Shown piece by piece: positions 13,640 to 25,082 of a DNA stretch of 64,000 nt. The stretch is taken from NCBI RefSeq assembly GCF_001619985.1, contig NW_017264202.1, positions 806,001 to 870,000 of the forward strand, written 5' to 3'. The stretch's first letter is position 1. Every line of letters starts with the position of its first letter. Below the pieces are notes generated by a model. The model did no database searches. It saw only the letters and a program-made list of their open reading frames with translations, and was not told the origin of the DNA. The translations under genes were made by a program, and so were the position numbers. The DNA is from Xylona heveae TC161 (lineage: Eukaryota; Ascomycota; Xylonomycetes; Xylonales; Xylonaceae).

Positions 13640-15152
13640 AATATTAAGCGCAACCAGGTCGATTGCAGCCTTGGTCCGAAGCAGCTTGGTAAACAGACAA
13701 GGCCGCATTATGAGAAAAAATTGTGAAATACCAAGATTTCTATTACAGTGATACCTCTTCAAATGTTTCTTGTGGTTTATAAAGATCGCAAAAGGTTATT
13801 TCGAGAACTGAGCTGTCGAATTGGAGCTGTCGAATTGGAACTTTCAATGCAAGAATCTTGCAAAATAAGTGCAAACCCGGACAACATGTTCTTCCCGCAT
13901 TGTATAACGCTGCACAGAGGCAAAATATGAAGAACGTAAATCTTCCCGGGATTTATTTGGCCTGGACTCTGTGATTTCCCCCCAAAACCACCCGCAATGG
14001 AGTCCAGTAGTCGATTCCGATCCTGGCCTTTTATGCAAATCTTGCATTGGCGCCGTTGAATGTCAGAAAATTCTGAGACTTGTACGTTTCGCTCAAACGC
14101 CAAGAGAATTGTCAGCACCTAGCCAACCTCTGGCTTTTAGAATCCTGTTTCTTTTCATGCCTGAAAGGCATTGACTCCAGATACACCGTCAGGCATACTC
14201 TCTTTGGTCGTAGTGTTTGTCATTTATCAAACACTTTTGATGTTTCATGTATGAAACGGGTAATTGAGGAACATCGATGGCATGCTCTTCAACATGGGCG
14301 CTTTGCGCTTACGTTGAGTTATTTGTGTTGATACCAATCTTAATTTTCTTATAAGATTCGAGAAACAAGGATAGGTTGGAACAGGTGATCTCCACGCTCG
14401 TGACTTGCACAATATGTGCTTTCAATGTCTCAAAAGAAAGAAGAAGGTTCTTTCCATTTTCCCAAAGTAGCAGTTCTATTTTTTCAAAAGTGTAGAACTT
14501 GCAAACAGCATCAGCACTGCGATATTTCAGCTTGAGCTCAAGGAAATGTTACGCAAGTGGACGGAAAATTCCAACTGCCAAATGTTCCACTCAGTGCAAT
14601 CTGCAGCCCAAAAACGAACTGATTTGTCGGAATCAACTCGTCTTAAAGAAGTTCTTGAGAGTAATATTCAGATGCTTGCTCCACCAAGGTGAACAGCAAG
14701 TTAGAAAGCCGCATCGAATCCTGGTTATAGTTGTCAATGGATTATTGGAGAGGTCTACAGCGGACTATTAAGTATGACAGGGTGACGTTCCTGAATATCA
14801 GGAATGCGGCAGCCAACGAAACATAGTCTCCGAGCATGCATGCTTCGGAAACCACCGTCCTGATGAACTGTATGGTTGAAAGGATCTTTTGCCTGGAGTG
14901 GTGGCTACTCGGCATGGTGATGTACTCCCGAGATATGTGGAATTCCAGGAGTTTTTTGTTTGTCCTGCATAGCACCAGACGGTTCGAGCCCACCAGTATT
15001 ATGGAGGACTACCGTCTGGCTAATGCCGTGGTCTCTTGATAGTTGCAACTGTCAAATTGACTACAATATTAAGCGCAACCAATTCGATAGCTGCTTTGGT
15101 CCGTAGTAGCTTGCTAAATAGACAAGGTCGCAGTTACGAGAAAACATGAAAT
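13640..15152 (+). repeat. Pair of diverged direct repeats about 1.4 kb apart
   Basis: Copy A (about 13640-13729) and copy B (about 15065-15152) share AATATTAAGCGCAACCA, TTGGTCCG, AGACAAGG and GAGAAAA in the same order and orientation. By eye they are roughly 80 percent alike, with many C/T or G/A differences. The 1.33 kb between them has no recognisable gene. They may be the ends of a small decayed element or two independent copies of a dispersed repeat. Confidence 0.65.
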
Positions 15153-16056
15153 TGCGGGCGAGCAAGACTGGAGCGGTCGGATGTGGCCATCTACTCTGTA
15201 TTGTCGTCGGTATGATTTCATGTTTATTATTAGAAAACAACCGTATTGTGCAAGTATACATCGTTTCAAGAGAAGATAATTGGTGATAATGCTTGTGCAT
15301 CACCGACAAGCCCCTGAAGAGGAGAGGCCTTGGAGTATGACTTGAGCAGAGCAAGCTCTTTTCTATGTCGAAATAAACTCTGGTATCTTGGAAGCTATAC
15401 CAGAGTCTCTCTCCCAGCTTGCCAAGAGTTTGTTGTTGATGTTTATTGATAGTGTGTGTTGTATTACGTTGTAGATGGTACTGTTTGAAGTTGTTTTGAT
15501 TCTTTGAATGATTAATTTAAGAATGGAAAGTGAGATATGTAGTGGATTTCAATTGCGAAAATTGTTCGAAAATTCGTAGCAAATGGTTGAGATGTTGGGA
15601 AAGAAGAACAAGAGAGCGAAATTTGGGCGGGAGCTTGGGGCCTTTTATGTTCGGATCCTAGGCAGCAAAGGTGCATCTTCGTCACTTTGGAACAGTGACG
15701 CTCGAGCACGTGTATTGTGGTGACGGGGTGTAAGTTGGGAATAGTTTTCGTCAAGGAGTGTATTGGCGAGCTCAGCTGCACGTTTCCGACATATCCTTCA
15801 CGGCGTTGAAGACAAACATCACGTCACTGTCCTTATTTGCAGAAATACGCAGCACAGGTAATTGTTGAACACGTGCCTGCAAATTCACGTCGATGAGCAT
15901 TAGCAAGAGACTAAGAGTGCATGCAACGTGCAATACGACCAGAGCATCCTGAAGAACATGTCAGGCAGGCTAGAAAATTTAGTTTTATCGGAGAAGAGTT
16001 ATGTTCATTTCGGCTTGACCGGTTCTACAGATGCCTTGAGTCTAAATTGTTGATAT

Positions 16057-18097
16057 CTAACCTTCAAAAACGCCGTGGTTGAGCTCAATGCCAAAATCCT
16101 TTGCAATATGCTTCATCTGGTTTTCCATTTCGTCCTCCATTCCCCGGCCTATGCCAAAGAACTGCTTCACCTTGCTGGCGTAAAAATACACGTCACTGGA
16201 AAACATGACAAACTTGAAAATGAGGTGACGACCCAAATTGCCGAGCCTTTGAGAGAGAGTTAGATCTGGTGAGTCCACCAGCGAACGTGACGCCCAGTTA
16301 CCAGTGATTTTGATCCGGTTCACTGGTGACCCCAGATACTGGTTGTTGCCTTGCACAATGCGAAGATTCCGGCCAATGAAGATGAGCTCTCGTGGCCACT
16401 TCTCCTCGTCACCCAGGATTTCCTTGATACCCTTTCGCATCTTCTGCTGCATTTCGTACATTTTTTCGGCTTCTTCTTTGCCTCGCAGACCCTTCCTGAT
16501 ACTTCTAGAGGTGGACATGTCACCGCCGGTATAAGGCTTCATCAGAGTAGCCGATGCAAAGATATCCACGTCGTGGATACCCCACTCATTAACAATCTTT
16601 CCAAGAGTCTTGTTGTCAAAGGTCATCAAGCTCTTCCAGAAAAGGGCATATTGATGTCGCAGCTTGGGTGCAACCTCAACATAGAGACCATGATCAATCA
16701 AAACCAATTCGGCCCTTCCTGAAGGTGTTCGGCGAACAAAGATATTACCAGGATGTGGATCGGCATGAATCACTCCAAATAAGAACATTTGAGCAGAGAA
16801 AAGATCGACCATAATAGTCATGACTTCCTTGAGCGAAAGTCCAAGACCACCCTTGCCAGTCTTGCCCTTCCAATGGTCGCGCCGGGGCTTGAGCTCGCCG
16901 TTGACCGAATTTGCCCGCAAGGAATCCTCCGATACGTCGAGGCCCGGTCGGTCCAGAGGCGTTCCATGACAACCCGGACTTCCCTGTCGCCCACTACCAA
17001 GCCATCTTCCTGTGATCGCTTCCTTGTCCCAAAGTCGAACACCCTCGATCCATTCGGCAGTCATGATTCTCTTGGAGCTAAGATCGCGAAAAACTTTAGG
17101 TATGTAGACTTTTCCTCGTAAGCGAGGCTCATTGGCAATGAGCTCTGCCATACGTTCGGAATTGTTGGCTTCATTGACGAAGTCGGTCTCCAGCTGAAGA
17201 CGTTCGGTAATATAAGGGACTAGACTGTACAGTGGGAGATCAAAAATCGTGGAATAAACCTTCATCACAACCCTAGAACTAATGTTAATTGCCCGAGTCC
17301 GCTATTTCGGGGGCAGGGTTCTAAACTTACTTGAAGGCCCACAAATCCCAACCAACCTGCTGCGCAATCTCCTTCTTTTGTACCTTGACAGCGACTTCTG
17401 TTCCATCTGCCAAGCGCGCCCAGTGTACCTGTGCAACGCTTGCACTAGCCCTCGCTTTCCTCTCCATCAATCCCTTGCCAGGCTCACCCGTAAAACTCAC
17501 CCCAAAGACCTCTTCCGGGCTCTTTCCGAAATCTTCACGAATTACCGCTTCAACGTCTTCCCAGTCATTCTGAGGTGCATCATCAAACATTTTTTGAAAC
17601 ATGCGTTGAAATTCTGGCGGAAGAACGGCAGATTGCATCGCAATTGCCTGTCCAATTTTCAGGTAGAGACCTCCATTTTCCCGTAGCAGATCAAACAGAC
17701 GTTGTGCATTACGGGCATGTAATGCTGGAATCGATTCAGCGAAGATAGGTTGCGCACGGAAATTTATCTTATAATCCAGAGCCACAAGGGTTCCGAGTGC
17801 AAAGGTTCGTGTACTGCGAGAGATGGAAGAATAATAGAACTGCTTATCGACGGCATAGACAATGCCGATCCCTAGACCTAAATAAATGAAACGCTTCCCC
17901 CATCTTCGTGTTCGTCGATAAGTCTTGGGAGGGCGCGGTTTTGGGAGGGAGCTAGGAGGCGGAGGAATAAATGGTTGAAAAGCCTGAGATTGGACGCCTC
18001 TTCGACGAATTGCTGACGAGGTTGCCTGACATTGAGACCATAGCCGGGACTGCCCTTTTCTACAAAAGGACAGCGGATTGATCCTGACTGGATTCAT
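16057..18097 (-). CDS. Mitochondrial ABC1/UbiB-family atypical kinase-like protein (Mcp2/Cqd2 type, ADCK1-like)
   Basis: Two exons, 18097-17331 and 17272-16057, with a 58-nt intron, encode about 660 residues. Family hallmarks are visible: KIGQ in GGLYLKIGQAIAMQSAVLPP (about residue 145), the Ala-rich loop equivalent ASASVAQVH, AVKVQKKE as the nucleotide-binding lysine strand, a later HADPHPGNIFV catalytic-like loop and LVLIDHGLY as the metal-binding segment. An Arg-rich N-terminus followed by a hydrophobic stretch (FIYLGLGIGIVYAV) fits mitochondrial import and one inner-membrane anchor. Yeast members of this branch affect coenzyme Q distribution and mitochondrial lipid homeostasis; transfer of that role is inference. 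All key motifs are present, so it looks functional. It lies head-to-head with palI across a 1.6-kb spacer. Confidence 0.92.
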
Positions 18098-19724
18098 TGC
18101 TGGTAAAGGGCGTCAGGCAGCCCTTGGATGACTTGGACAAGTTAACAGATAAATTCTAAAGGTTTGGTATATGTTGGGCGTCGTACAACCAGAGTCGAAG
18201 GTGGTGACGATGATGATGTCCATCGCTTCTTCCTCATATTTCCTCTGTGTCGGACTCTCCCCCGGACCCTTCGGCCGATTCGCTTCCTCCGATCCGACCG
18301 ACAGGCGGATCTTTAAGTTATCAGATTATCTCACCTTTAGTGTTACATCTGCTTGATAGCACACCACATTCGAATCACCTCCTCCCTACGGAGTAGACTT
18401 TTATATAATTACTGCGACTTGAGAAAGAAGAAAAACAATAAGAAGCTTTACGGTCACTATCTGAATCAAGTCTGAATAATTTCACCATTGTGCCTGCGGT
18501 GTGAACGTGGGAAATGACACACGAGCACTAACTTATCTTTTCTTTACGCTTGGCGAATTTGGATTAAAGAACTCACCGGTAGGTTGCGAATTTACCTAGT
18601 TCCTTCTTCAAAGAGTACTGATAATCATAGATCTGAAATGTGCCTAGAATCAAAAGATTTTATTCCGACGGGCCATCGGAGGCAAGATCAATAAAGGCTG
18701 GGCACATTCCCCAGTTCCAGTCACGTGATTGATTGCAAGCATCAAAGATATAAGGTAGGTACGTACTTTGTATGCGCTGCTGTGATAGATCGGACAAATA
18801 TATCCTGCATTTCTGCAGGGACATTTCTTGATTTTCATTCTCAACGCTGAGCTGAATATCATTGGCCGTGACACAGTTTGGCAGACATTATAACTGATGA
18901 TAGGCTAGAACTTGCACTAAACAGCGACACCGGTCCCACTCTTATCAGGTTATCGGACGACCAAACGGCAACAGAAACCCCTGAGAACACGCCTTCGTCG
19001 TCTTCTATTGGCAGATACACTCAAGAGCCCGTCGAGGGTCCTATTGACAGGTTTCCCTTGACCCCTTCTCTCCCATTTTGGCTAGTCAGCCTTGACACCT
19101 GCCGTTCCTGGCATCAGATTGTGTGATTTACTTGCAAAATTCCGACAAGAAGAGGTAGTGCTTCCCCTTTCTGGAGAAGAGTCGGGCTTTACCTTCATAG
19201 TTGTGTATCTTTGAGGTGTCTTCCCTCTTGGTTGGCGTGGAGAAGATCGACCGAGACCACGTTTGCACGAGCGGGTGCTAAACCGCTTGTGTCGGGGAGT
19301 GTGGCTTTGCAACTCCCTAATCAAGAGTTGAACTACCCGGGGAACTCAAACCGCCCGCCCACCCTTTCAATCACCTGCCATCAGCCCCCCCCAATCCTCA
19401 CCACCGGTTCTGGGCCGCGACTCTCGTTACCTTGCTGTTCCTTCTCTTCTCATTTTCGCTCCCATCGCCTGGCGCAGTGCGGGCGCTCATGATTCTTACA
19501 CCATAATTTGCTGATCGGGGCGTCCTTTCTCCAATGTTGTCATCACATCCGCGCTCGTTCTCAACTACTGTCACTCCTTAGACCGCGCCGATACCGAACT
19601 CACGATTTTCTTCCACACGATATATTCTTGAAAGAAAATCAAGTGCTTATTCCATTCTCGTAATACAATTGAAAGAAACACGTCTGAACACGTTGGATGG
19701 GCCTTACCCTCTGCGCGTCTCATC
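18098..19724. other. Divergent intergenic region between the ABC1-like gene and palI
   Basis: Contains the promoters of two divergent genes. Short frames (for example 18878-19126 and 19211-19492 on +) lack a partner exon or domain. The last 250 bases before palI are C/T-rich, as in many fungal leaders. I see no RNA gene or clear repeat. Confidence 0.6.
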
Positions 19725-22214
19725 ATGTTCCGCCCGGCGACGCCGCTTTCTGTCCTCCTTCTCGCCGCCTTTGTGCTCCTGCTTCTCTCTACCATTTCAA
19801 CACCGATCATTAAGGCGATTCCGCTGGCTACATACAATGGTGTAGATTTTGGCGTGTTTGGATATTGTAAGGGCGATCAATGCAGCAGCATCGGGGTGGG
19901 CTATAACACTGGTACGCTTCAGTCCTTGAAACCTGTCTTTATCCTTGGAGACCTTTGAATTTTCGGCTGTTATGGAATAGCCGGGAATGGTCATATGTAG
20001 AATTGTCGGGCACGCGGCATCTCACTTGGAATTTTTACTGACATTTCTTCTCAGATGGATTGTTTTCAAATACGGAAAATGACTTTTCCTTGCCGTCGAC
20101 AAGCCGGCGCTCGCTCTCATCCATTTTGATTGTCCACCCCATAGCGGCCTTCCTCACCCTGATATTGCTCATTCTCTCGCTGACCGCCCACTTCCATTCT
20201 CCTTCTCATTCGCCGCGCTACCTTCTCTTCCTACTGATCCTTACGCTGCCTACTTTACTCGTTTCTCTACTTGCATTCCTCGTCGATATACTACTTTTTG
20301 TTCCCCATATGCGATGGGGAGGATGGATCGTTCTCGCAGCCACCATTCTGATCGTCGCCAGTGGCATTGTCAGTTGCGCTATGCGCCGGACTCTCGTTAG
20401 TCGCAGGGCAAAGCGAAAGCGGGTTGCCGAAAATGCCGAGATGAACGGACAGAATTACTACAGCAACATGCAAACCAGTCTAGCCCGCGCTGACTCTCCC
20501 CCGCCGCTCAGTGGTCAATCGACTGCGCCTTTGTCAGGAACGTCGAGCAACCCAGACAAGCTACCTCAGTTTGCCACTTTTGATGTGGAGCCCAAGGACC
20601 GTGCTAGCACTGAAGATCAGAGACCGTTGAATCCGACCGTTCAATCGCCGCCTGACAACGTTGGTATTGCAATTTCCCCTGATGGTCCCGTTCACGCTGG
20701 ACCAATGCCGCCGCCGGCGGGTATGCGCCGGGGTCCATCTGACCCATCCTTGCGTGCCCAAACCGTAAGCCCTTCGATTTATTCGAACAGCTCTGGGGGC
20801 CCACCATCCGGTGCAGGCCGAGGCCGTGGCATGTATCCTCCACGTGGTGACTACGGAAGGTCGCCGCCTCCTGGAGCTTTCCGTGGACCTCCGCCAGGCT
20901 ACAATGGCCCGCCGCGAGGAAGGGGCTCTCCAGGGCCTGGGCCTGGGCCTGGGCCTGGACCTTATCAAGGTCCTTCCCCTAGCCCATATGGACCTCCTCG
21001 AGGCAGAGGCAGCCCGGGTGCTTATCCAGGCCCGTATCCCGGCCCATATGGACCTCCACGTGGAAGAGGTAGTCCTGGTCCTGGGCAATTCCCTCGTATG
21101 CCATCGAACGGCTCGGTAGGTCCCCGAGGAAGAGGATCTCCTGGACCGAATGGACCTTATCCACCTTCGGGTCCATACGGACCTCCGCCAGGACCGAATG
21201 GCTCCTTCCGTCAAGGTCCGCCTCCAATGCTATATGGCGGCATCCCAGGTCCAAGGGCGTCGCCTGGCCCAGTCATGGGCCCTTCCGACCAAAAACTGGC
21301 CCTTAGACGATCACCTCCTCCAGGATTATCTCCTGTTGGACCTGGCGAAGGTCCTGTCGGGCAGGCAATAGAAATGGATGCCGCTACTTCTAATCCATCC
21401 TTTGCGGGCCCTGGACATCAAATTGTGGGCGGTAGTGGTTTATCTCAGGGTCAACGCTCTAGCCCACTTCCCCGTGGAGGCAGCCCTGCACTCCCTGGGC
21501 CAATGCCTGGAGCACTGCCGGAGGTTGAAGAACCGCAAGTCCCCCCGTTCCTGACGTAATAAGATATTCATGCTGACCGAAAATCCCAGGGCCTATATTC
21601 CTCCAAGAGCGGCATGGAACAGAAGCAGAAATGCGAGCCCCTCGGTTCCTAACGTCGCCCCAACCCCGCCGCCCCCGATTCAGCCTCATGAAGAGGCCCT
21701 CGTCCAGGGTCCTGTTGAGCTTCCCGCCAGCCCTCCCCCAATGCCGGTTCAAGACAATCCGCAACATAGGCGAGTGGGTTCCAGCGACGACTACTACGAG
21801 GACGTGGATTATAGATTTGTGGAACCTGAAGCCATTCCGGGAGGTCACATGCCCTCGTCGCTGATGCCTGGATATGAGATTGGGCCAACTGTTCCTGTCG
21901 CGTCTCAACCTGATCCTAACCTTGCGGAGCATCACTCATACGAAGACCTTCACGAGGGCGCACGGTCGCCAGCTGCCAGTGATATCAGCCATTTCACTTC
22001 GGTGTCTCAGCGCCCAGTCAACCCCAATTGGCACCCTCCGCCGCCGCCACCCAACATGATGCCGCCAACTCGAAAACCCGTACAGCAGCGAGAGGATGTG
22101 TTGCTTGGTGGAAACCCCGACTTCGAGCTTCCTTCAAGGGGTCGTGGCCGTGGTGCAAGAGCAGCTGGCCCGTACCCCTCCGGAGGCGGCCCATATGGTT
22201 CGAGCAACATTTAA
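19725..22214 (+). CDS. palI: pH-response regulator PalI (Rim9/SUR7-family membrane protein)
   Basis: Exon 1 19725-19911, exon 2 from 20055, last exon from 21590 to the stop at 22214. The N-terminus has TM1 (PLSVLLLAAFVLLLLST) and the family signature FGVFGYCKGDQC; three more TM segments follow at about residues 80-165. The long cytosolic tail is rich in Pro/Gly, with PGPGPG and GPPRGRGSPG repeats. PalI helps place the PalH pH sensor in the plasma membrane in the alkaline Pal/Rim pathway. Oddity: exon 2 reads into TAA at 21557. Either a 34-nt intron 21556-21589 is spliced out (770 residues), or the protein ends at 563 residues. Removing 22 nt between two CTGAC copies would instead restore the reading PPFLT-ENPRAYIPPRAAW. 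Membrane part and identity are secure; the tail structure is not. Confidence 0.9.
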
Positions 22215-23045
22215 ACGGTATCGGTTTTCCAAGTGGACTTCTCTACGCAATGATACCAGCGGATGTCCGCAGGGCGGCGCCTCTAAACTTTCATTAAATC
22301 CATTGCAACCAGTTACGCATTGCCATTACTTTCGATTTTTTTACTTCATTTTCCTGCATATACCATTCTGTGGAGCTTAAGCTTTTGCGTGTTTTTACAC
22401 ACTTTTTTTTTTCTCCAAGGATTACTGCGATGGTCTATTGTCATCGTAATTTCATTACTTTCACTCTGTTCCTTGCATTATTTCCTCATCCATTTTCTTC
22501 CCCATTGGGTATTTCGACAATTTTTATTCCACCTTTATCCCGCAGTGCTGTTAGGCTACTTGACCTTTTATCTAGCTTGCATTTGCATTAGCAGGGGCAT
22601 ATTATTTCTTTCTTTCGTCCGATTTTCTTGTTGCTATTGTTATCTTCGGATGAAAAGTGGTAAACTCCTGTGTAGGCCTTGGCTTGATTGGAGGACAAGA
22701 TTTATATTATGGGACCGGGCCGGCTCCTTTATTTGATATAGTGCAAAATTTCAAGCCCTTTTCTATCATACCACTTTCTTTTCATTTACATCTCTTGGAA
22801 AGGACATTTTCGCTCTGGAATCAACCGGCAGCTTGAGCTGCTCTTTTGTTGAAATCTTAGTAGGCTTTGTCCTACCTGCTGTATCTTCACATGAAAACAT
22901 TCAGTCCTACCTACCTACGTGACTAAGCGATGACCCACCCAGCAGCGCTCCCACTGACGCACCACACAAACGTTGAACGTTCTCGCTAGTGCCACACACT
23001 ATGGCTTCAAGTATTGTAAAATGAGCCAACCTTTCAACAACCATT
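22215..23045. other. Intergenic region after palI
   Basis: T-rich 3' flank of palI and the 5' flank of the tRNA-Arg gene. ORFs here (22320-22736) are strings of Phe/Leu/Ser codons expected from T/C-rich DNA. Nothing else seen. Confidence 0.65.
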
Positions 23046-23117
23046 GCCCTGCTGGCGCAATGGTAGCGCGCGAGACTTCTAATCTCGAGGTTGCGGGTTC
23101 GAGTCCCGCGTGGGGCT
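23046..23117 (+). tRNA. tRNA-Arg, anticodon UCU
   Basis: A full cloverleaf can be drawn. The acceptor stem GCCCTGC pairs with GTGGGGC (two G-U pairs), the D stem is GCGC/GCGC, the anticodon stem CGAGA/TCTCG encloses loop CTTCTAA with anticodon TCT, and the T arm is GCGGG-TTCGAGT-CCCGC. The discriminator is T. No intron. A T-run follows at 23131-23139, suitable for Pol III termination. Confidence 0.93.
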
Positions 23118-23584
23118 GGTGAATCAGCAATGGTTTTTTTTTGGTCTTATGGCAGATATATATCTACTATATGATTTCCTTATTTTTATTTCGTCACTAA
23201 AGGTCACTTTTTTGTAGATCAACGTGAATTTCAGTGCTATCCTTGGTCTCTGTTTAACGGGCAGGTGCTTTTTTGTTCCCCTTTCTATCTTGTGCCTTAA
23301 TTCTCTTTGGCAGCCTGTCAGATTCTTTCTCACCGCCCGGTTTGTCGCTAAACGAACAAGGTCGAAGCCGACGGAGAACTCCATGGACCCTCTGATCACT
23401 TGGCATTTACAACATCCGCCAGGACAGAAAATATCTACTCGTCTGCTCTTCGCCATTGTGGAGAGCTACACTGATCACACCGACTGTGCGACATTTGGAT
23501 AATTCAGGGCAATTCGTCTTGCGCTCTAGCATAGCGATATCCTCTCTGCCCGTCTCTAAAGGACCTTCCGAACTGGCAATCCCT

Positions 23585-23636
<52 letters not shown>

Positions 23637-23740
23637 AGCCATACCGGGAAAAACCACGACACCTTCTAGACCACAATCTGCCACACCCTACTGTCTTTCT
23701 CTACACCATTGAACCTCAGTTTCCCAAAATCTGAGACATA
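23118..23740. promoter_or_regulatory. Upstream region of the AIM11 gene
   Basis: Carries the tRNA terminator T-run and the promoter and leader of the gene at 23741. The leader contains the CT microsatellite described separately. No other gene is supported. Confidence 0.55.
23586..23634 (+). repeat. (CT)n microsatellite, about 24 units
   Basis: An uninterrupted CT run about 105-155 bases before the ATG at 23741. CT-rich tracts are common core-promoter or leader elements in filamentous ascomycetes, so this may influence transcription start choice. Length polymorphism between strains is likely. Confidence 0.95.
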
Positions 23741-24397
23741 ATGGGCTTCTCATCAATAACATCCTGGTTCTCGGGCAGCGGCTCTGCTGCTCCCCCTGCC
23801 GAGTCATCTTCACCACCGTCACCTCCACCTACGATTCCAGCAGCAGCAACAGCATCAACATCATCAACAGTACCCGCTACACCTACATCAAACACAACAA
23901 CACCAATGACTCCAACGACTCCAACGACCCCACCCGAGCTTCTCTCCCCCGCGACGCGCACGCGGAAACAACTCTCCCTTTTCTTCGGCGGCGCGACCTT
24001 CTTCCTCATCTCCACGCTCATCACCCGGCGATCTCTCGCGAAACGGCGCCTCGCCAGCGCCCCGTCCTTCTACCACCCCAGCAATGCCGCGCCGCAGGGC
24101 AAAGTCAACGGCGCCATGGACGCGCTGGAAGCCCTCAACATTGCGACCATCAACGTGACCTCTCTCGGCATCATGACTGTCGGCGGCGCGCTCTACGCAT
24201 TTGATATTTGCACGCTGGACGAAATGAGACGCAAGATCCGCGGCGGGCTGGGCGTCGATGGCACAGGCCGCTCGGCAGAACAAGCGGAGGAGAACATCGA
24301 GGAGTGGATTGCAAGTGTGATGGCGCGCAAAGAGGACAAGGAGCGCAAACGCGCGGGGGACGAGGGATTGGTCAATGAGCGCGGCAAGGCGCGGTAG
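23741..24397 (+). CDS. AIM11: Altered inheritance of mitochondria protein 11 (AIM11)
   Basis: Single exon, 218 residues. The first 65 residues are a low-complexity Ser/Pro/Thr segment (ending MTPTTPTTPPELLSP). Then come RKQLSLFFGGATFFLISTL (a hydrophobic segment at about residues 73-92), the conserved-looking RRSLAKRRLASAPSFYHPSN, a second hydrophobic segment (NVTSLGIMTVGGALYAFDI, about residues 137-155) and a charged C-terminus ending KRAGDEGLVNERGKAR. Two membrane spans with a basic loop between them and the overall size fit the fungal AIM11 family, small mitochondrial membrane proteins named from a yeast mitochondrial-inheritance screen; the molecular role is unknown. The start is the only ATG upstream of the conserved part. 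Confidence 0.8.
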   Translation: MGFSSITSWFSGSGSAAPPAESSSPPSPPPTIPAAATASTSSTVPATPTSNTTTPMTPTTPTTPPELLSPATRTRKQLSLFFGGATFFLISTLITRRSLAKRRLASAPSFYHPSNAAPQGKVNGAMDALEALNIATINVTSLGIMTVGGALYAFDICTLDEMRRKIRGGLGVDGTGRSAEQAEENIEEWIASVMARKEDKERKRAGDEGLVNERGKAR

Positions 24398-25082
24398 AGG
24401 GAATTTTTTTCGGATTCTTTGTTTTCTGCCTGTTGTTGTCTTGTGAAATGGCTTGGTAGTGCCGTTTTTTTGTATCATATTGGTTTTATGACGATGAAAA
24501 AAGGAGGACATCAGAGCGAAAGGAAAACGGGAGCGGACTGCGTGAGTTGGAAGGGCTGTGGCATCTCGCATTGAGGAGCTCTTTGCATTTTAGCTCTATA
24601 TATTACGGCGTTGATTTTTGGAAGGTTTTGAAATTGGGGGTATTTGCATGGTTGTACATATGTCGAATATGCTGCTTTACCGGCTGGAATTAAATAACAC
24701 ATACTTCACTCTAAATCACTTCTCATTTATTGCAGCTGGAGACGAAGTCAATTCACTTCCTGCATGTTTGCATGAAAGGGGCAGGCAGTTGATACTTTGT
24801 CAATGCAAAAGATATAATGAAATATGATCAGGACGTACATAAACAATGTATCATGCTATCTCCAAATACGGAAGGAAAAGATAATGAAATGTAAATAAAC
24901 TGGCATAACTCAAAAGAAAACGAGAAACTCCAGGCAAGTCATGCATGCATCCATCATAGAAAGACCTCGCACACTCAAACGTGGGCCGCTCAAAAATCAA
25001 CCATCAAGGAACCAACATTGCGCGCCAAAACTGTAAATCCCTCTTCCTTTGCACATTTATAATGTCAAATTGTGGAGGGTTT
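24398..25082. other. Convergent intergenic region
   Basis: 3' flanks of AIM11 (+) and the secreted-protein gene (-). Composition is AT-rich, and ORFs are short and random. Nothing further seen. Confidence 0.65.

Larger units (their letters stand above)
9438..16056. other. Gene-free repeat-rich block with decayed sequence
   Basis: About 6.6 kb with no gene that can be supported. Open frames are short, overlap on both strands and have no recognisable domain. It holds an imperfect tandem duplication near 10.1-10.3 kb, a pair of diverged direct repeats at 13.64 and 15.07 kb, a 14-bp doublet (AGCTGTCGAATTGG) near 13.81-13.84 kb and a short perfect hairpin near 11.86 kb (GATTGTTT, 3-nt loop, AAACAATC). 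Lysine-rich minus-strand frames at 10474-10947 look like eroded coding remains of an unidentified element. Parts are poor in CpG. Best read as old mobile-element debris whose families can no longer be told by eye. Confidence 0.6.

Noticed and set aside
14970-14990. B-box-like GGTTCGAGCCC suggesting a tRNA
   Set aside because: No acceptor or anticodon stem can be drawn around it.
18878-19126. 82-codon frame upstream of palI
   Set aside because: It has some protein-like composition but no recognisable domain, and no splice path to palI keeps frame; could be part of a leader transcript.
20561-21214. Arg/Trp/Ser-rich minus-strand frame of 217 codons
   Set aside because: It is the antisense of the Pro/Gly-rich palI tail; its composition follows from the repeats and it has no independent support.
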